From assembly GCA_035771175.1 (NCBI GenBank), contig CM069595.1, positions 1,572,056 through 1,636,055 of the forward strand: DNA of 64,000 bases. The letters run 5' to 3'. This DNA is from Paratinospora sagittata (lineage: Eukaryota > Streptophyta > Magnoliopsida > Ranunculales > Menispermaceae). Shown in pieces: positions 1 to 14,400 of this stretch. The notes below the pieces were generated by a model. The model saw only the letters and a list, made by a program, of their open reading frames with translations, was not told the origin of the DNA and did not search any database. Positions within the stretch are counted from its first letter, which is position 1; each line of letters begins with the position of its first letter. The translations under genes were made by a program, and so were the position numbers.

Positions 1-331
1 TTATTTTAATCCTTTTTATAAAGTGAGGCATATTACAATCAACTTTGTCATGGTATGATCGTTTTGATGTTTTTATTTCAAATGTTTATGCATTAACACA
101 TAATTGTTACTTTGTTCCTTATTTGTTTCTTTTCTACTTTCCCCAACTGACTTGGCTTACAAATTAACATTATGTTCTAATTCTTAATGACTGTCTCGCA
201 TTACTAGTTCAGTTCCTTTTTTTTTTTTTTAATTGAAACCAATATGTTTGTATCTGTAGACCCATTTCATTACTTGCTAGATTTATGAAACCTAAAAATA
301 TTTGCAAGTTGTAACCCTCCATCTGATTCAG

Positions 332-2451
332 GATCATGCTGGGCATATATTTGGAGTAAACTCTTCTCCAATGATAGAAAAGTTGGAAGAATATAACACC
401 ATTCTAGAGGTAAGTTTCTCAAATGAAGCCAACCATTTTGCTTGTTGAAGTGTGTTTCCATATCAGTAGTATTTCACCATCCTCAAAAGCTGCTATATTA
501 CTTGAAACTCATGTAGATTGGCATGGATTGGTTAGACTTAAGAACTGAATTCTATTCTGTTTGCTCTAACTTCCATTTGGAATCTGTGCTTAGAGACCCC
601 ATAGACTAATCTTTTATTGACCAAGGTGGATTTTCATATTTGTAATTTCCTTTTTGTTATTAAATTCATTTCCACTCTTCCCAGTGCTGCTTAGTGCATT
701 GCAGGTAGCTACTGGGGAAATAGCACTAAAGGATCAATAATTGCTCTTATGTAAAGGGCAAAGAACACTAGAAACTTTTGCATCTATGTTGGTAATTTGG
801 CGTGATAATACAATATGTGGGGTGAAACGATAACCATTTTTAAAACAATAGCATGGAAGAAACTAGTGAGTTTCTAATTATCGTTGGTTTGCATCAAGGA
901 TCAAACTTTAGCTTATATCCTTGTGAATTAGTTATAAATGAATTGACTAAAATGGTGTATTTTATTTGTTTATGATATTCTATGGTGTATTTTATTTGTT
1001 AATCATACGATGTAAATTGACAAAACTAATTGAAAGTACTAAATTAGATGTTCATGTAGATGCTTTTGGATCCAAATATTTCAAGATTCTTAGGATTAAG
1101 TGTTTAGAATCCAAATAATTCAAAATTTCTTTTAATGGCATCAAATATCAGAAGACTACTTTTTTCTGTTGTTTGGTCCATTTGGCTGGAATGGAACTTC
1201 AAATTTTTTGATAATAAAGCACTGATAATTTTGCTGTTTGGGAGGGATTCTTGTTTAAAGCTTCTCTTTTGTTTGTTTCTAGTAAATGTGCAAAGTTTCT
1301 TAGTTTGTTGAATTGGTTTAGGAGTTGCGCAAATAATTTGTAGTTTTCTCTTGCTTCTCCAGAACCTCTGGTCCTCCCTTTCATATGTACTGGCCTTTCC
1401 TCTTCAATATATTTCTCTTGTTTTTTCTTGGAAAAAAAGGTTGTGTACATAAAAAATAGTTTTGGTGGATATAAAAGTGCAACAGGATATTGGAGCTTGA
1501 AAATCTAGACATACCTAGTCTTAAAGATTTTAGGTTTTTAGGTTCAATTTTTTATGAAGAGGGAGGAATAGGAAACAATGTCAATTATAGAATTGGAGCA
1601 GGTTGGCTTTAGTAGAAGAGTGAATTAGGAATGCTATATAATTGACGAATCCTATTGAAGTTGAAGGGTGCATACTGCATGGTTGAAGGGTCATCTTTTG
1701 TGCTTGTAATGTTTCCTATTTTTAATTTTTTTGTTATCCTTCATCAATCATTTCGACATGAATTGGTTCTGTTTTCATCCAGAGAGTTGTGGATGTTCTG
1801 AAAAAGCATTCTGGACCTGGCGGTTTACATGAAAATACCTTGCTTGTTGTGATGGGAGATCATGGGCAAACTCTAAATGGTGATCATGGTGGTGGAACTG
1901 CTGAAGAAGTATGTTATTTTACCTAGTTCCATCCTCATAAAAGCTTGTTCCGGGTATGAAATTCTTTAACTGATAAGATGCATATCTTCTGCAGATTGAA
2001 ACAGCACTTTTTGCCTTGAGCTTGAAGAATCCTCCAGCTTCCATAGCATCTGAACCTGAGACTTCATGCAAATCGAATATGGTATTATCTTTTGATCCTT
2101 TTCTTCCAATGAGTGTACTTCATATGAGATTTTGGTTAGTTAAATAGGTGAAATTGTTAATATTCCCTATGGAAACAAAATATTTTTATTGAACCAAAAA
2201 TGATTTGAATCCATAAGCATTATTTCCATTGATTCTCCTGCTTTCTTGTGCTCTTTTAATTTCCAGGATGGAAAGACGATTTGCTTTAGCTCCATGCAGC
2301 AGGTTAGAATGGCTATCCTTTTGTGGTAGTATGTTTGGTCAGTGTGCTTTAAGTACCCCAACTTTAACATGTGTCTTGTTCACCTTTCCCTGCAGCTTGA
2401 CTTTGCTGTGACAGTGGCTGCACTACTTGGTGTTCCATTTCCTTTTGGAAG
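332..2451 (+). CDS. PIGO: PIGO exon block A: end of the phosphatase-like catalytic domain
   Basis: Five exons (332-409, 1783-1908, 1995-2081, 2267-2302, 2396-2451) encode the end of the lumenal alkaline-phosphatase-superfamily domain. Visible motifs are DHAGH (first exon), [14 protein letters not shown] (second exon) and [10 protein letters not shown] (fifth exon), each in the order seen in PIG-O/PIG-N/PIG-G proteins. DHxGH and GDHG supply metal ligands in this superfamily. The upstream metal ligand and the nucleophile residue would be on exons outside the window. The last exon ends with a split codon (AG) that is completed only at 26,485. Confidence 0.9.
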
Positions 2452-5400
2452 GTGCAGTGTAAGAATCCTTTCAATGTTGATTCTACGATGTATTCATCCT
2501 TTATCGGCATTGTGATATTCATATTATTATATAGAGTAGTAAATGATATTGTTGCATATTATAGGAATCTTACTTTTGTGGTTTCACATTCATTCTTGAA
2601 TTATTTTCTTACTCTTGCTCACATCTTTCCATTTGCTGGAAATTACAGAAAAAATCATATAAATGTGTTATTTCTGCTTCTATGCTATTTCCTGTAAAAT
2701 TCATGTAAATGTATTATTTCCACGTCTTTGACTCGAGGAATTAAGGTTTTGGGCACATAAGGTTTTTCACACTCTAGCTCAAGGGTATTGGGCATATGAT
2801 CCTCCATTTTATTAGTTTCATCCTCAAGGTTTTTAGAATCTATAGCTAAGCCTCCCTAATTTATGCTAATTCCTCTAGTGTTAGCTCAGAGTTTAGACTT
2901 AAAGCAGGCTCATAATAATTTTCCAGATAATGTTCATGTTTATTAAGAAATTGACCCTCCTATTCATTAAGAACATCAACTAACCAATTCATTTGTATTA
3001 TCAACCTTTCTATAGATTGTTTAGTTTTAATACAAACTTTCTTCGTTGCAATATAAAATTGTTCGGTTGTACTCTAAAATTGGAGCATATTTTGCATTAA
3101 TAATTGTGGGATATCCTTTAATAACAACTCCAGCTGTTATGAAGACAATATTAATTCATGGGAGGTATAACAAGGAATGGATGGTAGGGATCATTGAATG
3201 AAACCCCAAAATGTGAGCCTTCAGTCCAATATAAATTTGAGTCACTAGCATAACCATGATGATAAGTCTTAGAAAATGAGTTATAGCTAGTATCCCAACA
3301 TGAATTTTGTACGGTGATCTGATCCAAATTGTACTTACGGTAGGCTGCATTAAATGGACAAACATCATTATAATGGGCTTGATCATATTGAACAAACATC
3401 CGTATAGAGGTTCAATGATGGGTCCAAAGCCATCAATAGGGCATCTATATGCCAATTTTTTGTATTTTTTTAGGAAAATGCTAATCTAATTGCAAAATAA
3501 TGCAACTATATTGCAACGACATGCTCATGTCCATTGGATATGTGTCGTATACACATCTCGAGGTGTGTAATAAATGATCCAATGGACATGAACATGTAGT
3601 TGCATTATTTTGCAATTAGATTAAGATTCCCCTTTTTTTAATATATTTGTACAAAAAAATTAAATCTAGATCTAAATTGATGACTTAGGACCCTAGACTA
3701 GAACACACACAATCAAACAAACCTAAAGACTTCTAGTGCACAACTCAAAAAAAATAAAAAATAAAAAATAAAAAAAATCTGGATGGTGAACTTTTTTTGA
3801 AGAGAAACAAACATTTATATTAGAATAATGAAACAAAACAACAACACCACAAACAACAACAACAATCCTTTGAGTACCAGAGGTACTCCTCAACCACAAA
3901 AACAAAATAGTCCAAAACACAAGACCAACAAAGCCACCATCAGAAAAACTTCAAGAGCCTATGCAAAGTTCCCAATTCCTAACCCAATCATTAATTGAAT
4001 AATCCTCGTTGATCTTGAAAGCCACCAACCAAGAACTAGCCAAAGCAATAGTGTCATTCCAAAGGGTATCTGCATTCGTAGCCACACCATAAAAAATCCA
4101 CTTATTTCGCTCAAGCCACACCATCCAAAGCGTTGCCAAGGAAGCCGATCTCATCACATTCACACTTCTACTCTGCATTCTTCAAGCACGAGGACAACTC
4201 CTGAAGAGTTTCCCATAGGCCTCTAGTTTGGTGTCTTAGCCTAACCGACCTGGTTGTCAACAAGAATGAATGGTGGGGTCTCATGCACTAGGCAAGGACC
4301 TACTTAAAACCCACCATAATAGAGTTGCCTCCCTCGTTCACCGTTTAGACTTCAGAGTTGCTTGGGACAAGACTTACCTAGATACAACTAGACAAATAAA
4401 AGAAAAAATGGTGTAATAGACGATGAATTCTCACTAATGAACTTAAAGCTTAATTGGTTAAGCTCATACTTTATCTTAATTAAGCTTAGAGACAGGTTAA
4501 GTTGAGTACGTAAGGCGTGATTAACCTAATTTTGGGCCAAGTATGGTGATGAAATACACCCCTGATCTTAATTGTGGCAATGTGTCAAGACCCCTCTTGG
4601 AACTCTGACCAACACAAAATTCCAACCATTTCAACCACCTTTGAAATAGTTGAAACCCAGCTAAGCTTCAACTAGACTCAACATGAGTCTCACTACTTTC
4701 CACCTGTTCATTGCCATGTTCAACAATACAAATATTTTTTTTAGAAGAAACCCGATGTTATTATTACTCCAAAATAAGATACATTGAAGGTGAGAGCACA
4801 AGTAATGCTCAAGTACACCATAGGCCGATAAAATGTATACATGGCTAAAGCTGACCTCTAGTTTATCTAAAGATGTGGACAACTACACTCCTACAACAAG
4901 CACCTTGACCATCTCCTATTCCAGTCTGAGAAAGAAAACCCTAAGGCGATCTTTGAGCAAGCCACCCAAGATGATGCCAACCATTTTGTGTTTTCCCTTA
5001 ATTCTAATACCTCCAAACTTGAGTCCGAAAAAACTCTTTTGTTCCTTTCCAACTAATATAGTCCATAGAAAAGCAAAAGATTGCTAAGGGATATACGTTT
5101 TTCTCCTTAATAGATAAACTAGGATTCTACCATACATTACGACAATCCTCAAATGATGCCAAAGTGTGCAATCTTCGATCCAAGAAAACCTCCCATTTCC
5201 ACCACACTTGTGTCACGAATAGACAAGAAAAGAACAAATGATCCGCTGTTTCCCAATCCTGCAAGCAATTTGGACAGCAATATGGGGAAAGGCAACAACT
5301 AGGAGATTGGGCCGTTATCACATCACTTGTGCTAAGCCTCCTATGTGCAAGTAACCAACCAAACACCTTGATTTTAAAAGGGAAGTGAGCATTCCATAAA

Positions 5401-8400
5401 GAGCTATATGGGGAGAAGGGGGGAAAGGAGGGAGAATTACATAGTTATTGGAAGAAAGAACTACATGAGAAGACACTGGAAGGGTGGAGAGACCATGAAA
5501 GACAATTTGGAAGACTAGATAACCTTACCTGATACAACCGGTTAAGTAGACCTTCAACCTCACTAAGCTCCCCTATGCATAAAGCCTTAGTGAAGTGGAG
5601 GTTCCAAGAGGTGGAAGATGAAGAAGAGCAACTTCTGTTAGCAATGAAGTGTGGATGGGCTGAGAATGACTCGAAGTCAAATGAAACAGGCATGGGAAAG
5701 AGTTGTCTAGAGTGGTGTCCCCTAGCCATTGTCCTCCCAAAACTGAAAAATGTTCCCGTCTCCGACATTGGGGGTGAGACGAGGTAGTAACACAGAAGTG
5801 AGGGATGCTACAAATTTCCATGGGCCCCGATAAGTGAAATTCCTAAAGCTTCAAGACGTCCAATTGAAAGCCGTGACCCCATATGTGCTAGCAACTACTT
5901 TTGCCGTAAGTGTATTCTACTCCTTGGAAAGCCACCATAGCACACAAAACTTTATTTTTATTAATGATATTTCCAATGCCAAGGCCTCCCCTGCACCACT
6001 TCCCCCCCAATTAGATGAATCTTTGTGCCATTATACACACCTCCCCAAAGAAAATGTTTGGTTTTCTTTCCCATCACCTTGGCCTCCACTTCCCACCCAA
6101 TTAGATGAATCTTAAACAGAGATAAGTAATATGTAAGAAGTGCCATTAATACAGAGCGAATTAATACTATTCTTCCCCCTCTTGAGAGGAAGCTTCTCTT
6201 TTAGCCCGCCAATCTATTAGATAGCTTATTCACCACAAGATCCCAAAAATATGTTATATTGGGGTTACCCCCCAGTGGTAAACCTAAGTACTGTAGTGGC
6301 CATACACTAATAGCACAACCCACTTTGTTTGCGCGACAGAGAATAGTTTTTTGGCTTATGTTAATTCCGGCCAGTTGGCACTTCATCATGTTTACCTAAA
6401 GTCTTGAAATCAAGGAGAAACACTCGAGCAATTGGATAGCATTCAAAACATTATCTTTTGAACCTTGTAGGCAAAAAAATGCGTCGTTTGCATATTGCAA
6501 GTGTGACACCCCAACCTCATCAGACCCCACCTTAAAGCCTTAAATAATGGAGCTGATGCAATATACAACCATAACGGCTCAATTTCTATTTTCAAATTTC
6601 AGTTTCTATTTTCAGATTTCTATTTGATTTCTATTTTTAGTTTCCTACTTTGACTAGGTTTCTATTTTGTTAATTTCTATTTTGTTATTTCCTATTCCTT
6701 CTCTAAGTTTCCATTCTTGTAATTAGACTTGGATTAGTATTTCTATTTTCTTTCTATTTTTCAGCAGTAGGCATGTTATTTAAGCACATAAGAATGCATG
6801 AAAATCAAATTTCTGCATTTATTCTTCTAATTTCACATACAAGCTTGTGTTCTTTGTTGGAAAATTCTTCTCAGTGCTATTCCGCTGCACCAAATGGTAT
6901 CAGAGCAAGGATTTCACTTCGGTTTGATGGCTGAAACTGGTTCACGTGGGAAACTAACCACCGACGACAAACGGTGGGTCAAAGAAGTCAATCAACGATT
7001 TGAGAAAATTGATTAGTGAATTGGGAAAATCGAGCAACGACTTGGTGGACTCGAAGATACCCTTCGAAACCTTCCGCAGATGGTGGCTGCGATGGTCCTC
7101 GCGGGAAGAAAAGATCATAAAGCTACACAACCAGACCCAAGTGAGGGGCGGACGGTGACAACTGGCGAGACTTCCGGCGACGTCCCGGTGGCCGATGACC
7201 GCTAAAGACACGGCCTGGCTTAGTGCGAAGCAATCTAGCCTGTGGAGGAATTTCCCATAGGCACGGTTTGCGCACCACCTCATCAGCCGGTCACGTTTTG
7301 TGTTTATGATCGGGGTAACCGCAGAGTTTTTGGGCAACGCGACTATGGTTTTGTGTCTGAGGACGATTCATCCGAAGAAGAAGATAATATTGATGTGGCC
7401 AACAATGCCTTCGAGCATGGTCGAAATTGACAAGAGGATGGATTTGCTCACTTTTGATGGCCGATTACACATCGAGGACTTCCTCGATTGGGTTTGTAAT
7501 GTTGAAATTTTTTTCGATTATTTGGAGATCCCGAAAGATCGACAAGTTAAACTAGTGACATACAAGTTGAAAGGAGGAGCCTCGGTTTGGTGGGAACAGT
7601 TACTCTTCAATCGACAACGACAAGGGAAGCAACGTGTTCGAACATGGGCAAAGATGAAGCGGTTGCTTCAACAACGTTTTCTTCTTCCTGACTATGCGCA
7701 ATTTTTGTATTGACAACATCAAACTTGCAAACAGGAGAATCGTGGCGTTACCGATTATACAAAGGAGTTTTATCGATTGGGTGCTCATTGCAACTTGTCA
7801 GAGACAATGGAACAACAAGTGGCTCGCTACATTGGAGGCTTGAAGTTGGCCATTCAAGATAGGGTAGCTCTCCAAACTATGTGGACTCTCACCGACACCG
7901 TAAACTTAGCCTTAAAGATCGAAACTCAGTTGAATCGACCAAATAATTGCCCCCCAAACAATTTTCGGCCATCAATCCATGATGTTTCAGCCACCAATAA
8001 GGGGTCCACAACAACAGGCAACAACGAGGGTAGCTCCAAATCCACACCTCCAACCCATACTACGGGGCAAGGTCGTGCCACAAGTGTTGTCCCTCTCCGG
8101 GCTACTAATCATGCACAAAATCAACCTCCTTCTCGAGGCAATTCCGACCATTATGCGCGTTCGAGTCTTGGCGAATGCTTTAGGTGTAATCAACCGGGTC
8201 ATCTTTCTAATAATTGTCCCAATCGACGGGTTGTTAACTTTGTCAAAGAGGAGGACACGGTTGACTACGGTACAAAGGAGCAAGGAGCTGTTGATGATTA
8301 TTATGATAGTGCCGAGTACACTGAGGGCGATGAAGGAGAGGCGGTTGCTTGTATTATTCAACGACTTTTGTTGGCACCTAAGACGAATGATGATTCACAA

Positions 8401-11400
8401 TGCCATAAAATTTTTCGGACTCGATGCACTATTGATAATAAGGTATTCAATGTTATTATTGATAGTGGGAGTAGCGAAAATGTGGTTTTAAGGGCGTTGT
8501 TAAAGGCGCTCAATTTGAAGACTGGAAAACATCCTTCACCGTACAAGATTGCATGGATAAGAAAAGGACCCGAAGTGCAGGTAGCAGATGTTTGCAAAGT
8601 TCCTCTATCTATTGGCAAGTACTATAAGGACGATGTTACGTGCGATGTGGTTGACATGGATGCTTGCCATGTTCTCTTGGGAAGACCGTGGCATTTTGAT
8701 GTTGGCGCCACTTATAAGGGCTAAGACAACACTTACATGTTTTGGTGGTTTAATAGGAATATTTTGTTGTTGTCGCAGAAGAAACAGTTTGAGCCTCTGA
8801 GGCTTAGTAACTTCACTGGGCATCTCTTCACTATTGTATCAGGTATGAGTTTCTTGAGCAATTCAACGAACCGAATTTCCTTATGGCCCTAGTTGTCAAG
8901 GGCTCTCCTGCCGACGAGCTGGCCATTCCCGCGAAGGTTCGCCAACTCCTTGATGGTTTTACTGATTTATTGCCTATGGAGTTGCCGAAGGAACTGCCCA
9001 CCATGCAGAATATCCAACACCTTATTGATTTGGTACCCGGTGCCACTCTTCCTCATTTTCGGCATTACCGCATGAGTTCGAAGGAGTATGAAGAGCTGCA
9101 ACGACAGGTTAATGACCTCTTAAATAAGGGTTTGCTTCAGGAGAGTATGAGCCCTTCTCCCGTCTCGACTTTACTCACGCCAAAGAAGGACGAGAGTTGA
9201 AGGATGTGTGTGGACAACCTTGCTATCACTAAAATCACTGTCAAGTATCGTTTTCCCATCCCGCGTTTTAATGACATGCTTGACCGGTTGGAGGGAGCTG
9301 TGGTGTTCTCTAGGCTTGACTTACGCAGTGGCTACCATCAGATTCACATTCGACCTGGAGATGAATGAAAGACAACCTTCAAGACTAAGGATGGCCTTTA
9401 TGAATGGTTAGTGATGCCTTTCAGGTTATCTAATGCGAGTAACACCTTTATGCGATTGATGAATTAGGTTCTTCGGCCGTTTATTGGGAAATTCGTGGTG
9501 GTTTACTTTGACAACATTCTTATTTATAGGCGCATTGAGGAGGAGCACTTGACGCATATCAAGGATGTTCTTTTAGCTTTATGAGCTAATAAGTTGTATA
9601 TCAATCTCAAAAAGTGCGATTTTTTGACTGACCATCTTTTATTCCTTGGCTTTATAGTAGGAAAGGATGGTATTCAGGTGGATGAGGGTAAAGTCAACGC
9701 GATCCGCGGCTGGCCAGCCCCTAAAGCCGTGCGAGAAGTACAAAGTTTCCATGGCTTAGCTACTTTCTATAGGCGCTTGATTCGCGTGTTCAGTACAATC
9801 ATGGCACCTATTATCGATTGTCTAAAAAGGGGCAATTTAAGTGGGGCAATGCATAGGACAGTTTTGGCACCATAAAAGCGAAGTTATGTTCTGCACCAGT
9901 GTTAGCACTTCCAAGCTTTGAGAAGGTTTTTGAAGTTGAATGTGATCCTTCTGTTCTGGGCATTGGGGCTGTTCTATCTCAAGAGGGCAAACCGGTGGAA
10001 TTTTTCAATGAGAAAATTAGTGACTCACGCCAGAAGTGGACTACTTATGAGCTTGAGTTTTACGCAGTCATTCGGGCATTGAAACACTGGGAGCATTATC
10101 TTATTTAATGAGAGTTTGTGCTGTTTACTAATCACCAAGCTTTGAAATATATCAACTCTCAAAAGACGATAAATCTGATGCATGCCAGATGGATTTCTTT
10201 TATGCAAAAATTCACTTTTGTTATTAAGCACAAGTTCGGTCAGGCAAACAAAGTGATTGATGCTTTGAGTCAATGTTCCTTTTTATTAGCTACCATTAGT
10301 TTGGAAGTGGTGGAATTTGACTCTTTACGAGACACTTATACCAATGATGAGGATTTTAGCAGTATATGGATGCGATGCCGCAACAAGGAGTTTGTTATTG
10401 ATTTTCTTATTCAGGATGGCCTCTTATTTAAGGGTACACAACTATGTATCCCTCGATCTTCTTTGTGTGAGCATTTGATTCGAGAATTGTATGCTGGCTG
10501 TTTAGGTGGGCATGTTGGGCGTGACAAGACCATTAGCTTGGTGGAAGATCAATTTTATTGGCCTCAACTTAAGCGGGATGTTGGGCGTTTTGTTCAGCGT
10601 TGTCCTATATGGAAAAGGAAGGTATAGAAAAGAAGAAAAGAAGGAAAGAAGGAAAGAAGTGAATAATGTATAGTTGTGAATAGTTTTCATAATAAGCTAG
10701 ACTAGACAACCTAATTTTTGTATATGTAGTGGCTGTATCGTTCTAGCATTTGCGTGGGTATAGTATGATATGTTATAAAAAGTGTCTGTATAGTTACGTG
10801 TCTTAGAAAGTGTTGTAAAATATTAAGATAATTATATTGCTATAAATGTGAACTTATATATATTTAAAGTAAGTTTATGGTTTTGGTTTGATATCAGAGG
10901 TGTTCACTCGAATGTTTATCTTGTCTTTTGATCTGACAAATCACTTATCGTTGGGATTTGTACAACAAGTCGAAGCTTCGGGGTGTTACAACTTTTATGG
11001 TATCAGAGCAGTGGTTCTAGGACCAAGGAAACTTAGATAGGAAGTTAGGTTGATCTTAAAAGATAAATATATATATGCAGACTGCGGGTGAAGAACCCAC
11101 CCACGACCTTCTAGAGGGTTTGGGACTGAAAAAAAGGAAGAGAGGAGGAAAAAAAGAAAGAATAAAGTATATAAGGCTTGTGTAATCTTCAATAGGATGC
11201 TTGAAGAAGATCTCAATCTTGCTGGATATGTTAACACAAAAAGAATAGTTAAAGCTAAAAGATTGAGTGATGAAAGAATTTTTTTTTTTGTGTTACCGAG
11301 ACTGTGATGCTCTCTGGTAGTAAACAAGATAGAGTAGAATTTTTTTACAAAGATTATGATCTTAGGATCTTTTTTTTACCGAGATTATGATCTCAGAATT

Positions 11401-14400
11401 TTTTTTTACAGAGACTGAGATCTCTGGTAGTAAACAAGATAGAGTAGAATCTTTTTTACAAAGATTATGATCTTAGATTTTTTTTTTTTACAGAGATTGT
11501 GATCTAGGTAGTATGGTCAAAGAGTATTCGACTTTGAATATGGCAACAATGACATGGCTAGCATTTGAAGCCTTGTTCATTGAAGAGTATTTCCCTAAAG
11601 CCTTAAACAAACAAAGAAGATAGCTAAGCTGTTTCAAGGACAAATGACAATACAAGAATATGAGGCAAGATTCACAAAACTTTCAGTTTTTTCTCTTTCT
11701 ACCGTAGCGAATGAAAGAGATAAAGCTGAAAACTTTTATAATGGACTTAGGCCTGAATTAAGGCAAGCATTGTCCATTCTGGAAGTGGAGAACTATCGTG
11801 AAGTCGTGAACCGAGCTATGCAGTTCGAACAAGAGAGGCAACAACAGGAACCATATCAAGGACATGGAAATCCAAGAAAATTTCAGCGACTAGAACAAAT
11901 CGGGAATCAATAGATGGTGAACTTCATACCAAGGCCACATGAGCCATATCAAGGAAGTCAAAATAAGTTTGAAGGTCAAGGGCAGCAGACTCCAGTCAAC
12001 AAACGTAACTCCAGAAAAAGACAGGGGAACTCGGGAAACAATACTTTCAGAGGAAACCAGGGGCCTAAATCAAACCTTGGTTAGCAAGCGGATATGAGAA
12101 CCTGCTATAGATGTGGACAAGTAGGGCACATCGCCAAATACTACACTCAACCTTGGCTGATGGTTCAACCAAGTTAGCTAAATGCTCCAAAGCAACCCAA
12201 TCCCCCAAATCTACGACCACGAGGACAAGTGTATGCAACAACAGCTCAGGAACAAAGCAACGCAACAGTGGTTGAAGGTATATTTGCCTTATTTAACTCA
12301 AGGGTTCAAGTGCTATTTGATACTGGGTCCACTCATTCATTCATAACTAGCTCAATAGTACAACAGTTGGGATTAGAGATTGAACCACTAAACCGTAAGA
12401 TGGTAGTAGCCACACTGGTGGGAGCGAGGGTAGAAATCACACAACTATGTTCTAACTGTGAGCTTAGGATGAGCAATGAACCTTTCCTTATAAACCCTTT
12501 AGTTTTAAACATTGAAGAATTCGATGTAATTCTAGGAATGGATTGGTTAACCAGATTGAAGGCTCAAATTGAAGGTTCAAATTGATTGTGTGAAGAAACG
12601 AGTATATGTAACCCTTCCAAACCAAACCACTCTCAAAATTCAAGGTTCAAACTTTTATTTTCCTAAGTCATTAGTCACAGCTTTAAAAATGCAATTCAAA
12701 GGTGACATAATTCTTAAGGAACCTATACTTAGTGACTGTAATGAGTCTGTACAATGGTTCAAGTGAGTGAAGTACCAGTGGTTTGTGAATTTCCCATAGT
12801 ATTTCTAGATGATCTTATGGGATTACCACCCATTCGAGAATTTGACTTTGAAATTAAGTTAGTACCAGGGGCAGAACTAGTATCTATACCACTTTACTGG
12901 ATGGTCCACACCGAATTGGTAGAACTAGACAAACAGCTGAGAGAATTAGAAATGAATGGGTTTATACAGAAAAACACTTCACCTTGGGGAGCTTTTGTTT
13001 TATTTGTCAAAAAGAAAGATGGATTACTTCGGATGTGTGTGGATTATCTAAAAACTCAACCAAGTTACTATTAAAAACAAATATCCATTACCTCGAATTG
13101 AGGATCTCTTTGATCAACTACGTGGAGCAAAGTATTTCTCAAACTAGATTTACGCTCTGGATATCACCAATTGAGGATCAAAGAGAAAGACATCCACAAA
13201 ACAGTTTTTCGAACCCTGTACGGACATTACGAATTTACAGTAATGCCATTCGGTCTAACAAATGCACCTGTAGCATTTATGGACCTTATGCATCGGATAT
13301 TTAGGCCATACCTGAATCGTTTTGTGGTAGTACTTGTTGATGATATTCTTATCTGCTCATCGACAAAATAGGAGCATGATATGCATCTACGAGTTGTGCT
13401 AGAAACCCTACAAGCTCACCAACTCTATTCTAAATTTAGCAAATGTGAGTTTTTGGTTTCTGAAGTGAAGTTCTTGGGACACGTTGTCTCGGCAAACGAT
13501 ATCGCAGTCGATTCAACTAAAGTGCAGGCAATCGTAAATTGGAAACAACCTGCTAATATTACCAAAATTCAATGTTTTCTAGGATTAGCTGGGTATTATT
13601 CAGGACTTCTCCAAACTGGCTGAACCAATGACTCGGCTAACAAGGAAAGGAATTCCAGTTGTTTGGAATCACGATTGCGAACACTCTTTTTAGGAGCTAA
13701 AGCGGAGGCTGACATCAGCACCTGTCTTGCAAACTCTTGAAAATGGAAAAAGGTTATACTTTATGTACAGACGCATCATAGACTGGACTGGGAGCAGTTT
13801 TAATGCAAGAAGGCCACGTCTTCGCTTACAGATCTTGACAATTGAAGACTCATGAAAGGAATTATTCCACTCATGATTTAGAGCTAGTAGCAGTCGTCTT
13901 TGCTCTAAAGTTATGGCGACATTATCTCTACGGTGAAAGGTTGAAAATTTTCTTCAATCACCCAAGTTTGAGATATATTTATACACAAAGAGATCTTAAT
14001 CTCCGACAAAGACGCTGGGTGGAATTTCTAAAGGATTACGACTTCACTATTCAATACCACCCGGGTAAAGCAAATGTGGTCGCTGATGCGCTCAGCAGGA
14101 AGTCCCGTGCGTCAGTTTGTGCTATAGTACTCTCTCAGTGGCAAATGATCACAGAAGTCGATCAATACAACCTACAGATGGAAGCAAGACCTTCAAGAAT
14201 CAAATTGCAAACCTTGAATGTCCAATCAGACTTAGTACAAAAAGTGAAGGCGATGCAAACAATTGATCCATAATTGAAGGAAAAGAAAACTCTACTGCTT
14301 CAGCAACACGATTGGGGAACTGGACGCTGGCACCACATGGAATTATCTTATACAAAAAAAAGAATGTGTTCCAAATGATAAAGAATTAAGAAAGCAGGTA

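Larger units (their letters stand above)
6571..10608 (+). mobile_element. Ty3/gypsy LTR retrotransposon A, decayed and 3'-truncated
   Basis: A T-rich partial 5' LTR (about 6,571-6,891) is followed by a TGGTATCAGAGC primer-binding site at 6,897. Then come gag, protease, RT, RNase H and the start of integrase in the order typical of Ty3/gypsy. The order (integrase last) rules out Ty1/copia. Stops and frameshifts occur in every domain. The element ends inside the integrase zinc finger at about 10,609, where a piece of another element's LTR begins. No 3' LTR of this family was found in the window. Confidence 0.88.

Noticed and set aside
3151..3455. Host gene on the minus strand
   Set aside because: Two overlapping frames stay open over the same short segment; neither has a recognisable domain, a start context or splice partners.
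6509..6530. TGTGACACCCCAACC as an LTR start of gypsy A
   Set aside because: The same bases read, on the minus strand, as LINE RT coding sequence ([11 protein letters not shown]), so the LINE continues through this point.
7979..8491. 170-codon + ORF in a second frame
   Set aside because: It overlaps the gag-protease frame, which has the zinc knuckle and protease motifs; the second frame is a shadow.
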